Shown piece after piece: positions 26,773 to 35,770 of a stretch of 64,000 nucleotides of DNA (within the stretch, counting starts at the first letter, position 1; each line of letters opens with the position of its first letter). The notes below the pieces were generated by a model. It ran no database searches, was not told the DNA's origin, and saw nothing but the letters and a program-made list of their open reading frames with translations. The position numbers were made by a program, and so were the translations under genes. This DNA is from Clostridia bacterium (lineage in GTDB: Bacteria > Bacillota > Clostridia > Lachnospirales > Bianqueaceae): the NCBI GenBank assembly GCA_900764045.1, contig CAAFMN010000064.1, forward strand, positions 1 through 64,000, read 5' to 3'.

Positions 26773-27681
26773 TCATACGATAAAATAGAGTGCACACAGG
26801 ATTACATATAATATAAAATACGCTATAAAGCCGGGAGCCAATAAAAGCTCCGTAATGTATTCGTCTTTTTGCGCTTGTTTCAATGCTTTCCATTCGGTGT
26901 GATAACGGCAGATGTACCAGATCAACCCGCCAATTCCGACCAAAGCATAGACGGAAAATACGATCTGAAGTGGGAACTCCGGCAGGAATTCCATAAAAAT
27001 CAGCAGCGTATTATGGAAAATATGACACAGGATGGACGGCAGTAGAGACCCGGTTCGAACGGCCAGGAATCCAAAGAGCATTCCGATGATCCAAGGTGCC
27101 AGGAGCTGTGTGAGATTGCCATGAAACATGGTGAAAAATATAGCCGAGGTAAGAATCGCTGCCCACTCTCCGTATTTTTTCAAGCCGTTCAAAATATATC
27201 CGCGGAAGATCAGTTCTTCCAGGACCGGGCCCAGTATTCCCACGTATCCCAGGGTCAGCGCAAATCCCAATGGATCCGTCTGCGGCATAGGGACGCTGAT
27301 ATCAGGGACGGACATCTCTAAGCCCATAGCGCTCATGACCTGAAGCAGTATGGATACCAGGAAACTTGCGGCGGCCGCGGCTCCCCAGCCGCCCAGGATT
27401 GTCTGGAGGCTAAGCCGGACAGGCTCCTTGGTCCTCGTACCGGATTCTCCTGATATACGGAACCCGCACCAAAAGTGAAGCAGCACTATGAGAACCCCTT
27501 CCGCCAGCAACGTCGGCAGATAAGCCGCTACGAAATTGTAGAGAGACTCGGACAGATTCATTTCTCCTCCGAGTCCTACCCGGACACTGAGTCCAAGAAC
27601 GATCACGAAGGCCAGAAGGTTGGCCAATACCAGCATGATCAAAACCGCCCAAGCCGCACGGCTTACATCTTTTTTATACAT
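26773..27681 (-). CDS. CPBP-family intramembrane metalloprotease
   Basis: From ATG 27681 the protein has 302 residues and about eight membrane segments. The CPBP (CAAX protease/bacteriocin-processing, Abi) domain shows the EELIFRGYI motif near residue 185, the FxxxH element as FFTMFHGN near 212 and the later HxxxN-type block CHIFHNTLLIF near 252. These residues form the metal site. Substrates of such proteases are mostly unknown in Firmicutes; roles include peptide maturation and self-immunity. The gene overlaps the rhamnosidase C-terminus by eight bases, so it is probably translated from the same mRNA. Confidence 0.87.
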   Translation of the reverse strand: MYKKDVSRAAWAVLIMLVLANLLAFVIVLGLSVRVGLGGEMNLSESLYNFVAAYLPTLLAEGVLIVLLHFWCGFRISGESGTRTKEPVRLSLQTILGGWGAAAAASFLVSILLQVMSAMGLEMSVPDISVPMPQTDPLGFALTLGYVGILGPVLEELIFRGYILNGLKKYGEWAAILTSAIFFTMFHGNLTQLLAPWIIGMLFGFLAVRTGSLLPSILCHIFHNTLLIFMEFLPEFPLQIVFSVYALVGIGGLIWYICRYHTEWKALKQAQKDEYITELLLAPGFIAYFILYVILCALYFIV

Positions 27682-30508
27682 TGCCCGCGGCTCCCAGGTC
27701 AATCACTTTGCGCAGATCCTGATCCAGCGCCTCAATCACCTTTTCGCTTGTCCGCAGAAACGGGGATTTCAAAAGCTCTTCTACATTGCTCTTATCATCT
27801 ACCCACGGAATCTTCTCCTCGCTCTCCGGTCGGAAAATCGGCAGGTGTTTGCGGAGGATTTCCAAAGTCTCAGGATTGCCGGTCAGCTCCGGCAGCGTGC
27901 ATTCTACACTGTACGGTTTGGTGTAAGGCTTGGTCGTCATATAGACGAATTCATATTCTCCGGCATCCAATGACACTTTGACCCTATCTCCGTCCTGTAC
28001 ACCGCCTGCAATCTCTCCGGCGTCCGCATCCGGCAGCCACACCTCCGCCTCTGCGTTGAACGGTACCGTAACGGAAATATGCATTTTTCGGCTACCATTC
28101 TCTACGGGTGCTTCCATTCTCCATCCCACACGATAGGTACCCGCCGCAGAACGCAGTTCCATCTTGGCCCACTGCATCCGATAATCCGGCTGCGGCTTGA
28201 TCTGTGCCTTGCGGAATCCAGGCTCTTCTGCTACCGGCCGAATTCCGATCATGTTGCGGTACATCCATTCTACAACCGCTCCATAAGCATAGTGATTCAA
28301 TGAATTCATTCCGGTTCCGCTGATATGGCCATCCGGCATGACGGAATTCCAGCGTTCCCAGATCGTGGTCGCTCCCATCTTGACTTCATAGAGCCAGCTT
28401 GGGTAGTCATCGTTAAAGAGGAGTGTGTACGCTACATCATTCATCCCGTTGTCTGACAGGGCTCGGCACAAATAGGGCGTCCCAACAAAACCTGTATTCA
28501 AGTGGAAATAATTGTCCTTGAGCAGACGGCGCAAATCCTTTTTCATCCGCTCCTTGGCGTCCTCCGGCACAAGATCCATAAACAGCACCATGGTATGCGC
28601 CGTTTGCGTATCTACCGCAAGACGGCCCGTAGATGTAAAGTATTCCCGGCCAATCGCTTTCTTGATCTCCGAAGCGAGCTTCTCATAACACTCCGCATCC
28701 TCGTCCTTTTCCAAAACTCTGGCCGCCTGCGCCACAATTCGAGTAGAATAGTAATAATACGCTGACGCTACAAAATAGGGGTCCGTCCCGCCGTATACAC
28801 CTCCGGCAATTTTGCCGTCCAGGGCCAGCCAGTCAGCCAGGTGGCAGCCGACCTTCCACAGCCTTGTATGGCCACTTTCCTCGTCGGCATGGTACATGTA
28901 CTCGACCCAGCCCTTCATGCTCTCATATTGATCCTGCAGAATCGTCTTATCTCCAAAGTGCAGATAGACCTGCCACGGAATCACCGTCGCTGCCTCTCCC
29001 CACGCGCAGGATCCATCTCCCGCATATCCGGACATCGGCACCACATAGGGCACATTGCCTCCGCCCAGTTTTTTCTGCTCCTGATGCAGATCATACCCAT
29101 ACTTCGTATAAAAAGCATACGTATCCATATTATAACTGGCCGTTCCGCTGAAGATCTGCGCGTCCCCAGTCCAGCCCATGCGCTCGTCACGCTGCGGGCA
29201 GTCGGTCGCGGTATCCAGGAAATTGCCCTTCTGTCCCCATTTGGTATTCAGGAACAGCCGGTTGACCAACGGGTTGCTGGTCTCGATAAAACCGGTCTCT
29301 TCCATATCCGAATGGATCACACACCCGGTAAAGGCCTCAGGATCCACCTCTCCCGGCCAGCCTTCCACCAGCACATACCGGAAGCCATAGAAGGTAAAAT
29401 GCGCTCTCGCAAGATTCTGTCCCTCATGGCAGGTATAAATGAACTCCTGCTTGGCTGTACGCAGATTCTCCGTATAGAAGTTATCGTCCTGCAAAATCTC
29501 TCCGTGCTGCAGACGAATCCTTGTTCCGGCAGGAGCACAGACAGAAAGCTCCATCCAGCCAACCATATTCTGTCCCATATCCAATACGGTCTCTCCCGCA
29601 GGCGTATGAATGACCTGAACCGGCTTAAGCCGCTCATGAATTGTAATCGGCGGATTCAGACGCGGCATCAATGTGTCATAGCTTTTGGGCTCCTCGCGAA
29701 CCGGATATGTCTCGGAGGTATCCAGCGTCATATCCACATATTCCCCATTGTAGATATCACTGAAGGTCACCGGACTCTTTCGGGCTCTCCATGTTGTATC
29801 CGTCCCTAAAATCTCCGTCGTTCCGTCTTCATAGGTCAGGTACAGATCGGCCAGAAGGACGAACTTGTCGCCGTAGATATCCTTCTTGTCCGTCAGGCCG
29901 TAATCGCCCTTGTACCAGCCGTTTCCCAGCATTACCTCAATATGGTTCTCCTGTGCAAGATACGGGGTGATATCATAGGTCTGATACTGAATCCAGCTGT
30001 CAAAGGCTTCGACGCCGGGCAGAAGATATTCTGATCCTACTTTATTTCCATTGATACTCCATTCGTATACACCCAATCCCACCATATAGGCACGGGCACG
30101 GACTACCTTCTTGGTAATTGAAAAATCTTTATACAGTACCGGATGTATAGAAGGATCCAGTTCTGGCGTAATCCAGCATCCCTTCCACTGCGGGCCTTTG
30201 GGAGTCTCGAACCATGCCGTCTCGCTGACCGCTTCTTCTCCATTGTCAGCCCATACACGCACACGCCAATAATATCTCGTGCCGGGCTCCAGTGTAATCG
30301 GCAACGGATACGCCATATTGTCGATCTGCGTACTTCTGCCGCTGTCATGTACTATATGTTCAAATTCTGCGTCCAGAGCAACCTGCACCTGAGCAGCCGT
30401 CTGCTTCTTGGCACAGGTCTCCTCAACCACATAAGAAATTCTCGGAACGCCATAGGTATATCCTATCGGACTATCCAGATGGTTGGTCTTCAGATTTGTA
30501 ATTCTCAT
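27674..30508 (-). CDS. alpha-L-rhamnosidase, GH78
   Basis: The 944-residue protein follows the GH78 layout. Two N-terminal beta-domains lead into the rhamnosidase N domain, the catalytic (alpha/alpha)6 barrel and a C-terminal beta-sandwich. The catalytic barrel is marked by DCPQRDERMGWTGDAQIFSGTASYN near residue 435, which holds the general-acid Glu. There is no signal peptide, so it should act on imported rhamnosides (for example from plant glycosides or pectin). It has its own promoter (30539-30567) with a cre-like element over the -35, which would fit repression by preferred sugars. No rhamnose catabolic gene is adjacent. Confidence 0.92.
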   Translation of the reverse strand: MRITNLKTNHLDSPIGYTYGVPRISYVVEETCAKKQTAAQVQVALDAEFEHIVHDSGRSTQIDNMAYPLPITLEPGTRYYWRVRVWADNGEEAVSETAWFETPKGPQWKGCWITPELDPSIHPVLYKDFSITKKVVRARAYMVGLGVYEWSINGNKVGSEYLLPGVEAFDSWIQYQTYDITPYLAQENHIEVMLGNGWYKGDYGLTDKKDIYGDKFVLLADLYLTYEDGTTEILGTDTTWRARKSPVTFSDIYNGEYVDMTLDTSETYPVREEPKSYDTLMPRLNPPITIHERLKPVQVIHTPAGETVLDMGQNMVGWMELSVCAPAGTRIRLQHGEILQDDNFYTENLRTAKQEFIYTCHEGQNLARAHFTFYGFRYVLVEGWPGEVDPEAFTGCVIHSDMEETGFIETSNPLVNRLFLNTKWGQKGNFLDTATDCPQRDERMGWTGDAQIFSGTASYNMDTYAFYTKYGYDLHQEQKKLGGGNVPYVVPMSGYAGDGSCAWGEAATVIPWQVYLHFGDKTILQDQYESMKGWVEYMYHADEESGHTRLWKVGCHLADWLALDGKIAGGVYGGTDPYFVASAYYYYSTRIVAQAARVLEKDEDAECYEKLASEIKKAIGREYFTSTGRLAVDTQTAHTMVLFMDLVPEDAKERMKKDLRRLLKDNYFHLNTGFVGTPYLCRALSDNGMNDVAYTLLFNDDYPSWLYEVKMGATTIWERWNSVMPDGHISGTGMNSLNHYAYGAVVEWMYRNMIGIRPVAEEPGFRKAQIKPQPDYRMQWAKMELRSAAGTYRVGWRMEAPVENGSRKMHISVTVPFNAEAEVWLPDADAGEIAGGVQDGDRVKVSLDAGEYEFVYMTTKPYTKPYSVECTLPELTGNPETLEILRKHLPIFRPESEEKIPWVDDKSNVEELLKSPFLRTSEKVIEALDQDLRKVIDLGAAGNV

Positions 30509-30538
30509 GATGTCCTCCCAAAAGTCTAATTTGATTTT

Positions 30539-30567
30539 ATTATAACAAAGGCCGAACCAGAATACAA
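30539..30567 (-). promoter_or_regulatory. promoter for the rhamnosidase
   Basis: On the minus strand TTGTAT (30562-30567) and TATAAT (30539-30544) are 17 bases apart, 31 bases before the start codon. Confidence 0.65.
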
Positions 30568-30576
30568 GCGCTTCCT
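30563..30576 (-). promoter_or_regulatory. cre-like CcpA operator
   Basis: On the minus strand AGGAAGCGCTTGTA fits the catabolite-responsive element pattern TGnAAnCGnTnnCA with two mismatches at the ends. It overlaps the -35 hexamer of the rhamnosidase promoter, a position where CcpA binding would repress. Regulation is inference. Confidence 0.4.
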
Positions 30577-30604
30577 ATTTTGTTTTTCTTGTTATATAAA
30601 ACGA

Positions 30605-30633
30605 TTGACAAATTTATGTGGATAGTGTACAAT
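30605..30633 (+). promoter_or_regulatory. promoter for the ribbon-helix-helix gene
   Basis: TTGACA (30605-30610) and TACAAT (30628-30633) have a 17-base spacer, followed by an AAAGGAAGG ribosome site and the ATG at 30657. This is the best sigma-A type promoter in the window. Confidence 0.78.
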
Positions 30634-30656
30634 ATTTATGAAAGGAAGGTGTTATT

Positions 30657-31310
30657 ATGACCAAAACGATGTACAGCCTGATTCTGACAGACGCCGTCAT
30701 CGAAAAGATTGACCGCATGGCTTATGAAAAAGGAATCAGCCGTTCTCAGATGATCGACCACCTTCTGGCCAGAGAAGTCGGACTCTCCACACCGGAGCAG
30801 AAAACCCGTCTGATCGTGCGGCGAACCGCAGACCATATGAGCAAAGCTACTCCTGCACTGCAGCTCCATATCCGTTCTGATCTGGGCAGTATGGAAGTGG
30901 CCACATATGTAAAATTCAAGTATAATCCCAGTATCCGTTACAGTTTCGAATTGATCAGCGACCACGGGCATCCCATGGGATCTGTAAAGATCTCCTCTCG
31001 CTCCACCTCGTCCGACCTTCGGGACCATATCGACGCGTTTTTGCGGCTTTTGGCCGCAATCGACGCCAGCGCCCTGCAGCTTTTCGCAATTGATCCGTCC
31101 CCGGATCCGTCCGGCGGCAGATTTCAGCGTGTCATCGCGCTTCCGAAGCTCTTTGACGCGACCGATGATCCAGAAGTAATCGCGGAGCGGCTCAGCCGCT
31201 ATATCATGCTGATCGATCACGCCCTTCAGGAGTATTTTAACTCTCTGTGGTCCCCCTCTTTGCAGCAGGCCGTTCTCCAGATCTACCTTACCGATTCGGC
31301 CGGTCTGTAA
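30657..31310 (+). CDS. unknown protein with N-terminal ribbon-helix-helix domain
   Basis: The 217-residue protein begins with MYSLILTDAVIEKIDRMA followed by EKGISRSQMIDHLLAREVG, a CopG/Arc-type ribbon-helix-helix region (residues 4-45) that may bind DNA. The remaining 170 residues match no domain I know. They are rich in hydrophobic and basic residues and contain a paired beta-hairpin-like stretch (YVKFKYNPSIRYSFELI). It is transcribed alone from a strong promoter, divergent from the rhamnosidase and convergent with rlmH. Its function is unknown; a regulator that binds an extra ligand is one possibility. Confidence 0.7.
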   Translation: MTKTMYSLILTDAVIEKIDRMAYEKGISRSQMIDHLLAREVGLSTPEQKTRLIVRRTADHMSKATPALQLHIRSDLGSMEVATYVKFKYNPSIRYSFELISDHGHPMGSVKISSRSTSSDLRDHIDAFLRLLAAIDASALQLFAIDPSPDPSGGRFQRVIALPKLFDATDDPEVIAERLSRYIMLIDHALQEYFNSLWSPSLQQAVLQIYLTDSAGL

Positions 31311-31313
31311 GAT

Positions 31314-31781
31314 TCACTTATGATAGGGTTCCCCCTTGATGATTCGAAAACTTCTGTAGATCTGTTCGCTTAAAATCACGCGCATCAGCTGGTGCGGAAA
31401 GGTCAGCTTGGAAAAACTGATCTTTTCATCCGCCTGCGCTATAACCTGCGGTGAAAGTCCGCAGGATCCTCCGATGATAAATACGATGTGAGACTGTCCA
31501 TGATTGGTCAAATCCTCCATCCAGCGTGCCATTCCGACGGAGTCCCTCTGTTTTCCGTCGATACACAGCGCCACAATGTACGCGTGTTCGGGCAGGCGGC
31601 CCAGTATCCGCTGACCTTCTTTTTCCAGGATTCTGGCTTCCTCTCCTTCCGCTGTACGTTCATCGGCTACTTCGATAACATCCAAACTGCAATACGCTAA
31701 AAGACGCTTGGCATACTCTGCCAAAGCGTCTTTATAAAATTTCTCCTTAATTTTCCCAACGCAGAGAATCGTAACCTTCAT
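31314..31781 (-). CDS. rlmH: 23S rRNA pseudouridine(1915) N3-methyltransferase
   Basis: The 155-residue protein matches RlmH, a small SPOUT-class methyltransferase that modifies pseudouridine 1915 in 23S rRNA, helix 69. The N-terminus MKVTILCVGKIKEKFY and the AdoMet-binding knot IVFIIGGSCGLSPQVIAQADEKISFSKLTFPHQLMRVILSEQIYRSF are clear. Its stop is three bases from the stop of the convergent gene at 31310. It overlaps murA by four bases. Proximity of rlmH to the WalRK operon is common in Firmicutes. Confidence 0.96.
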   Translation of the reverse strand: MKVTILCVGKIKEKFYKDALAEYAKRLLAYCSLDVIEVADERTAEGEEARILEKEGQRILGRLPEHAYIVALCIDGKQRDSVGMARWMEDLTNHGQSHIVFIIGGSCGLSPQVIAQADEKISFSKLTFPHQLMRVILSEQIYRSFRIIKGEPYHK

Positions 31782-33067
31782 CGCAGATTTCCTTCCACCA
31801 GAACCAGTTCCGGAGTCTCACCCTCACAGGTAATATCCGCGCCCAGAGCGATCAGCTTCTGTACCATGGACTCATATCCACGGTAAATATACTTTACGTT
31901 GGTAATGGTCGTTGTACCCTTGGCTGCCAGCCCTGCCAGCACCATCGCGGCGCCTGCCCTCAGGTCCGTGGCTTCCACCGTGCAGCCATTCAGCCGCTTG
32001 GCTCCTTTGACTACGGCAATCCGGCCATCCACACTGATATCCGCTCCCATCTTGCACAGCTGAGCTACATATTGGAAGCGATTCTCCCATACATTTTCCG
32101 TGATAATACTCGTGCCGTTGACGACGGACATCAACGTCATGAACTGGGGCTGCATATCCGTAGGGAATCCCGGGTACGGTGCTGTCTTGATCACGATCTC
32201 ATGAAGCGGCTTCTCCACCGCTACGCGAATCGCGTCGTCCATCTCCTCGATGGTCACGCCCATCTCGCTCAGCTTGGCCGAAATCGCGTCCATATGTCTG
32301 GGAATAATATTCTGAACCACAACATCGCCGCCGGTAATGGCTGCCGCCACCATATAGGTACCGGCCTCGATCTGATCCGGAATAATCGCATAAGAAGTTC
32401 CGTGCAGCTTTTCTACGCCCCGGATCACAACACGATCCGTACCGGCGCCGCTGATTTTGGCTCCCATACTGTTCAGGAAATTGGCTGTATCTACTACATG
32501 CGGTTCCTTCGCCGCATTGCTGATGATCGTTGTCCCCTTGGCCCGAACCGCTGCCAGCATGATATTGATCGTCGCGCCCACACTGACCACATCCAGGAAT
32601 ACGTTAGCTCCGCACAGCTCTGAAGCTTCTACCCGAATCACGTCGCCGGCATCCACCGTCGCACCCATCGCCTCGAAGCCCTTCAGATGCAGATCGATCG
32701 GACGCTGTCCGAAGTTACATCCTCCCGGAAAAGCCACCTCCGCTTTACCGAAGCGGCCCAGCAGCACACCCAAAAGATAATAAGAAGCCCGCATCTTGCG
32801 GACACCCTCCATATCTACGCACTGGTTACTAAGTCCCCGGCTGTCAATCATCAGTGTATGCTCATCTTTATAGTTGATCCGAACACCCATCTCCCGCAAT
32901 ACCGCTACCAGATTCTTGATGTCCGCAATATGAGGAACATTCTCAAGCTCCACCAAATCATCCGCCAAAAGCGCAGCAGGAATAATGGCTACCGCAGCAT
33001 TTTTGGCTCCACTAATGCATACGGATCCCTTTAAAGGCTGCTCACCCTGAATTCTGATTCTTTCCAT
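31778..33067 (-). CDS. murA: UDP-N-acetylglucosamine 1-carboxyvinyltransferase
   Basis: The 429-residue protein matches MurA, the first committed enzyme of peptidoglycan synthesis, which transfers enolpyruvyl from PEP to UDP-GlcNAc in the cytoplasm. The N-terminal ISGAKNAAVAIIPAALLAD binds substrate, and the catalytic loop GGCNFGQRPIDLHLKG near residue 115 keeps the Cys that fosfomycin attacks. Its length is typical. A second paralogue, frequent in Firmicutes, is not in the window. It has its own promoter at 33132-33160 and lies just downstream of the WalRK operon. Confidence 0.96.
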   Translation of the reverse strand: MERIRIQGEQPLKGSVCISGAKNAAVAIIPAALLADDLVELENVPHIADIKNLVAVLREMGVRINYKDEHTLMIDSRGLSNQCVDMEGVRKMRASYYLLGVLLGRFGKAEVAFPGGCNFGQRPIDLHLKGFEAMGATVDAGDVIRVEASELCGANVFLDVVSVGATINIMLAAVRAKGTTIISNAAKEPHVVDTANFLNSMGAKISGAGTDRVVIRGVEKLHGTSYAIIPDQIEAGTYMVAAAITGGDVVVQNIIPRHMDAISAKLSEMGVTIEEMDDAIRVAVEKPLHEIVIKTAPYPGFPTDMQPQFMTLMSVVNGTSIITENVWENRFQYVAQLCKMGADISVDGRIAVVKGAKRLNGCTVEATDLRAGAAMVLAGLAAKGTTTITNVKYIYRGYESMVQKLIALGADITCEGETPELVLVEGNLR

Positions 33068-33131
33068 TTCTATATCCTCTCAATCAGCCTGACTTCCGAT
33101 GCCGACATTTCCCGTCCCGACACCTGGTTTC

Positions 33132-33160
33132 ATTCTAACACAGATAGGCACTGATTTCAA
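33132..33160 (-). promoter_or_regulatory. promoter for murA
   Basis: On the minus strand TTGAAA (33155-33160) and TAGAAT (33132-33137) are 17 bases apart, 65 bases before the murA start. Confidence 0.65.
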
Positions 33161-33183
33161 GCGCTATCTTACTTTTTGTCGTT

Positions 33184-33963
33184 TTAGTTTAATATTTCGC
33201 CAGAATACGCGTTTATACGTACCGTTTTCCCATTATCCAAGGCAAATTCCAGACAATATACGGCATCCCTGTAAGAATTCAGATCATATCCGTATCGAAT
33301 TTCCTGCAGCACGGCTCCTTCCGGTGAACGCAGCAGGATCTCCCGCAACGCCCCATACATGAGCTCATCCAATGGACGCACTTCCCGTGTCGTTGTCTCA
33401 TACCCCAACGGTTCATAATATTGCAGTTCCAGCGTAATCTGTCCTTCATCGGATACCAAAAACTCCGCCCGGTTATAATACAGATACAGATCTTCTTTTT
33501 TCTGCACATAGACCCATCGGTTCTCTTCATATTCTGTACAGATCCATCCCGAAAGACACCGTGCGGCCAGTTCCTCTACGCTCTCCGCCTTCAGCGTACC
33601 GGTATAGACGAACCTATGTCCCTCCGGATCCAGTAAAATGGACTCTTCTCCCTTAGTATACCGTCTCTGCCTGGCATCCATGTACGCGGTCCGGTATTCT
33701 GTCCCTAAGAATTTTTCCACAAGTTCCGTTGTCAAAAACCCGGCCCCGCCCAAAATGGCTGGTGCCTTGGGATATCCCTCCCGCCGCAGCACGGCATCTA
33801 CCTGGATATTTTCTCTGTCATACAGCGCCAATACTCTCTCCAGCTCCTCGTCCGAAGCAGAGTACAAACGGTCCATTTCCATCCGGTTCGCCCAGAAGAG
33901 CCCCAGATTCACCAGAATCAGGAGCAAGAGCATTACCGCATGAATCGTCCTCCAATTCGTCAT
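33184..33963 (-). CDS. yycI: WalK regulatory protein YycI
   Basis: The 259-residue protein has one N-terminal membrane segment (about residues 7-24) and an extracytoplasmic YycI-type domain, with the typical LDNGKTVRINAYSGEIL-like end. In Bacillus, YycI and YycH form a complex with the WalK kinase and restrain it. It overlaps yycH by four bases and is last in the operon. The Bacillus order continues with yycJ, a metallo-hydrolase, which is absent here. The assignment rests on weak sequence likeness plus strict gene order. Confidence 0.8.
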   Translation of the reverse strand: MTNWRTIHAVMLLLLILVNLGLFWANRMEMDRLYSASDEELERVLALYDRENIQVDAVLRREGYPKAPAILGGAGFLTTELVEKFLGTEYRTAYMDARQRRYTKGEESILLDPEGHRFVYTGTLKAESVEELAARCLSGWICTEYEENRWVYVQKKEDLYLYYNRAEFLVSDEGQITLELQYYEPLGYETTTREVRPLDELMYGALREILLRSPEGAVLQEIRYGYDLNSYRDAVYCLEFALDNGKTVRINAYSGEILN

Positions 33964-35279
33964 AACCGTACCTTCTCATATAATTGCGTTCCGGAATATT
34001 CCAATCTCCAATAGAGCTCGGCCTCTCCGGAACAGATTCTATACACCAGCTGCAGTGTATCCGGCAGGGCTCCTGCCTGGCGATTTAAAACATCCAATGC
34101 CGTATCCTGAACGGTCCGAATCCCATAAGAATTATATTCCACCTGGATGCAGCGTCGCTGATAGCGGTATACCTGGCCGTTTTTCACTTCAATCCGAATC
34201 GCGTAGTCCTCTGCCTCCGGCAGGACCTCTCTGTCGTCCACCTTATAATTCATGTAAAAAACTGTACTCTCCGGCGTCTCTTCGATGCGGCTTAGGCAGG
34301 TTTCCGGCACATCTTCTTCCTGACGCAGATCCTCTTGCAGAAAATTCCACGCCGCTCTGTAGGCCTCTCCCAAATTGCCCTCCGCCTCATTGACCGCCGG
34401 GGTCGCCACATATTCCACCTTGCCGTCCTTTTGCACCCGTATGCTGACTCTGTCATCGGTGAAAACCCAGCTGCCGCTGTCATAAGTCTCTTCCCGCAAA
34501 AGCTCCGGATGCGCAGAAAAACGCTCCGCATACTCTCTTGCCTGCGTCTCGCTCCATTCTATGGGGACTTCCCGCCACGGAACCAGTATCTCGGGCTCCT
34601 TCTGATCCCGAAGATAAAAGTTCTCCCGAAAGATTCCCGGATAGACACTATAAGTCGTCAGATACAGCTCATCCAGTGCGGAACAAACTGCCTGCACCTC
34701 ATCGGCCAGCGCTTGATTGACCTCCTCCTGCCATCCCAGATTGGCTGCCAGGATGCGCAGCGCCGTTCCCGATTGGAAATCCACCAGATAGACGCAGGCC
34801 TTTGTCAGAACACTCTGTGCCGGAACCATCCACAGCTCCTGAAAGGCGAACTGACTGCCATAATACCATCCGGTCTCCGCACTCAGGATCTCCGCGGACA
34901 ATTCCAGATTATAGGTATACCGGCAGACAACACCGATCGTATTCAATCTTTCTATGGATACTTTCTGTGCCTCAGCACCCTGTTCCAGAACCGCTTTTAA
35001 AAAATTCCAGGAGGCGTTATATATCGCCGTATAATGTGCTGTCTGGCCGTTTACAAGGCACGCGCGTCCCTCTCTGCGTCCGGACGACGCATAGATCCGT
35101 ATTGGCCGCATCAGTCCCGTCTCCCGATCCAATTCTTCCGTCACACTGTTCGGATTGGTATAGGCTCTACCCCGATTGGTCCACAATCTCAAAAAGGAGG
35201 CCGCCTGCCAGACCGCGGTAAATGTCAAGAGCGCTACGCAGATTCCATAGATCCATATCCCTACCGTATGCTTTTTCAT
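33960..35279 (-). CDS. yycH: WalK regulatory protein YycH
   Basis: From ATG 35279 the protein has 439 residues: one membrane segment (about residues 9-28) and a large extracytoplasmic YycH-like region with repeated mixed beta structure. It is divergent in sequence from Bacillus YycH, so the call relies on position between walK and yycI and on overall layout. GAGGT lies nine bases before this ATG, and the upstream gene ends with TGA overlapping it (ATGA), which fixes the start over the in-frame ATG at 35288. Confidence 0.75.
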   Translation of the reverse strand: MKKHTVGIWIYGICVALLTFTAVWQAASFLRLWTNRGRAYTNPNSVTEELDRETGLMRPIRIYASSGRREGRACLVNGQTAHYTAIYNASWNFLKAVLEQGAEAQKVSIERLNTIGVVCRYTYNLELSAEILSAETGWYYGSQFAFQELWMVPAQSVLTKACVYLVDFQSGTALRILAANLGWQEEVNQALADEVQAVCSALDELYLTTYSVYPGIFRENFYLRDQKEPEILVPWREVPIEWSETQAREYAERFSAHPELLREETYDSGSWVFTDDRVSIRVQKDGKVEYVATPAVNEAEGNLGEAYRAAWNFLQEDLRQEEDVPETCLSRIEETPESTVFYMNYKVDDREVLPEAEDYAIRIEVKNGQVYRYQRRCIQVEYNSYGIRTVQDTALDVLNRQAGALPDTLQLVYRICSGEAELYWRLEYSGTQLYEKVRL

Positions 35280-35770
35280 GAGGAACATACCTCATACAGA
35301 TTCAGCCAGAAGTTCTCCAATTCCCCTTCCAGCGCTTCTTCTCTGCGGTCCACCGTATAATAATGTCCATACAGAACGTCACCGTTCTCCGCAAAAACGA
35401 CCAGGTACTGCTGCCCGACACGCGGCAAAACGATGTTCTCCTGAATAAGTCCGGAAGAGCCTACCTCGACCCTATGTTTCTCCCAAAGATTCAGCTCTCC
35501 CTTTTCCTGCAGAACTATACCATAATATATGAAAGTTCCCGGCTCGGCCGTTCCTGTCAAATCCAATTCTTTCGCAAATGTATCCAGCGTCGCGCCCTCC
35601 TGCCTGCTCCATGAAAAGGTCCCCAGATGGTCCGCGCTCTCCGTCCAGTGAATCTCTCTGTCTGACAGATCCATCACCCATGCGATGCGTTCCTCAAGCT
35701 CTGCGCCATGAACCGGAAGTACAGCCAGGCAGAATGCGCAAAGTATCAAGAACCATTTATTCTTCCTCAT
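35276..35770 (-). CDS. unknown exported protein inside the wal operon
   Basis: The 164-residue protein has a clear signal peptide (MRKNKWFLILCAFCLAVLPVHG, cleavage likely after GA near residue 23). The mature part is acidic and beta-rich, with no domain I recognise. It is inserted between walK and yycH, overlapping walK by 14 bases and yycH by four, so it is co-translated with them. This extra gene is not in the Bacillus operon. Its position suggests an extracellular part in WalK sensing, which is inference. Confidence 0.72.
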   Translation of the reverse strand: MRKNKWFLILCAFCLAVLPVHGAELEERIAWVMDLSDREIHWTESADHLGTFSWSRQEGATLDTFAKELDLTGTAEPGTFIYYGIVLQEKGELNLWEKHRVEVGSSGLIQENIVLPRVGQQYLVVFAENGDVLYGHYYTVDRREEALEGELENFWLNLYEVCSS

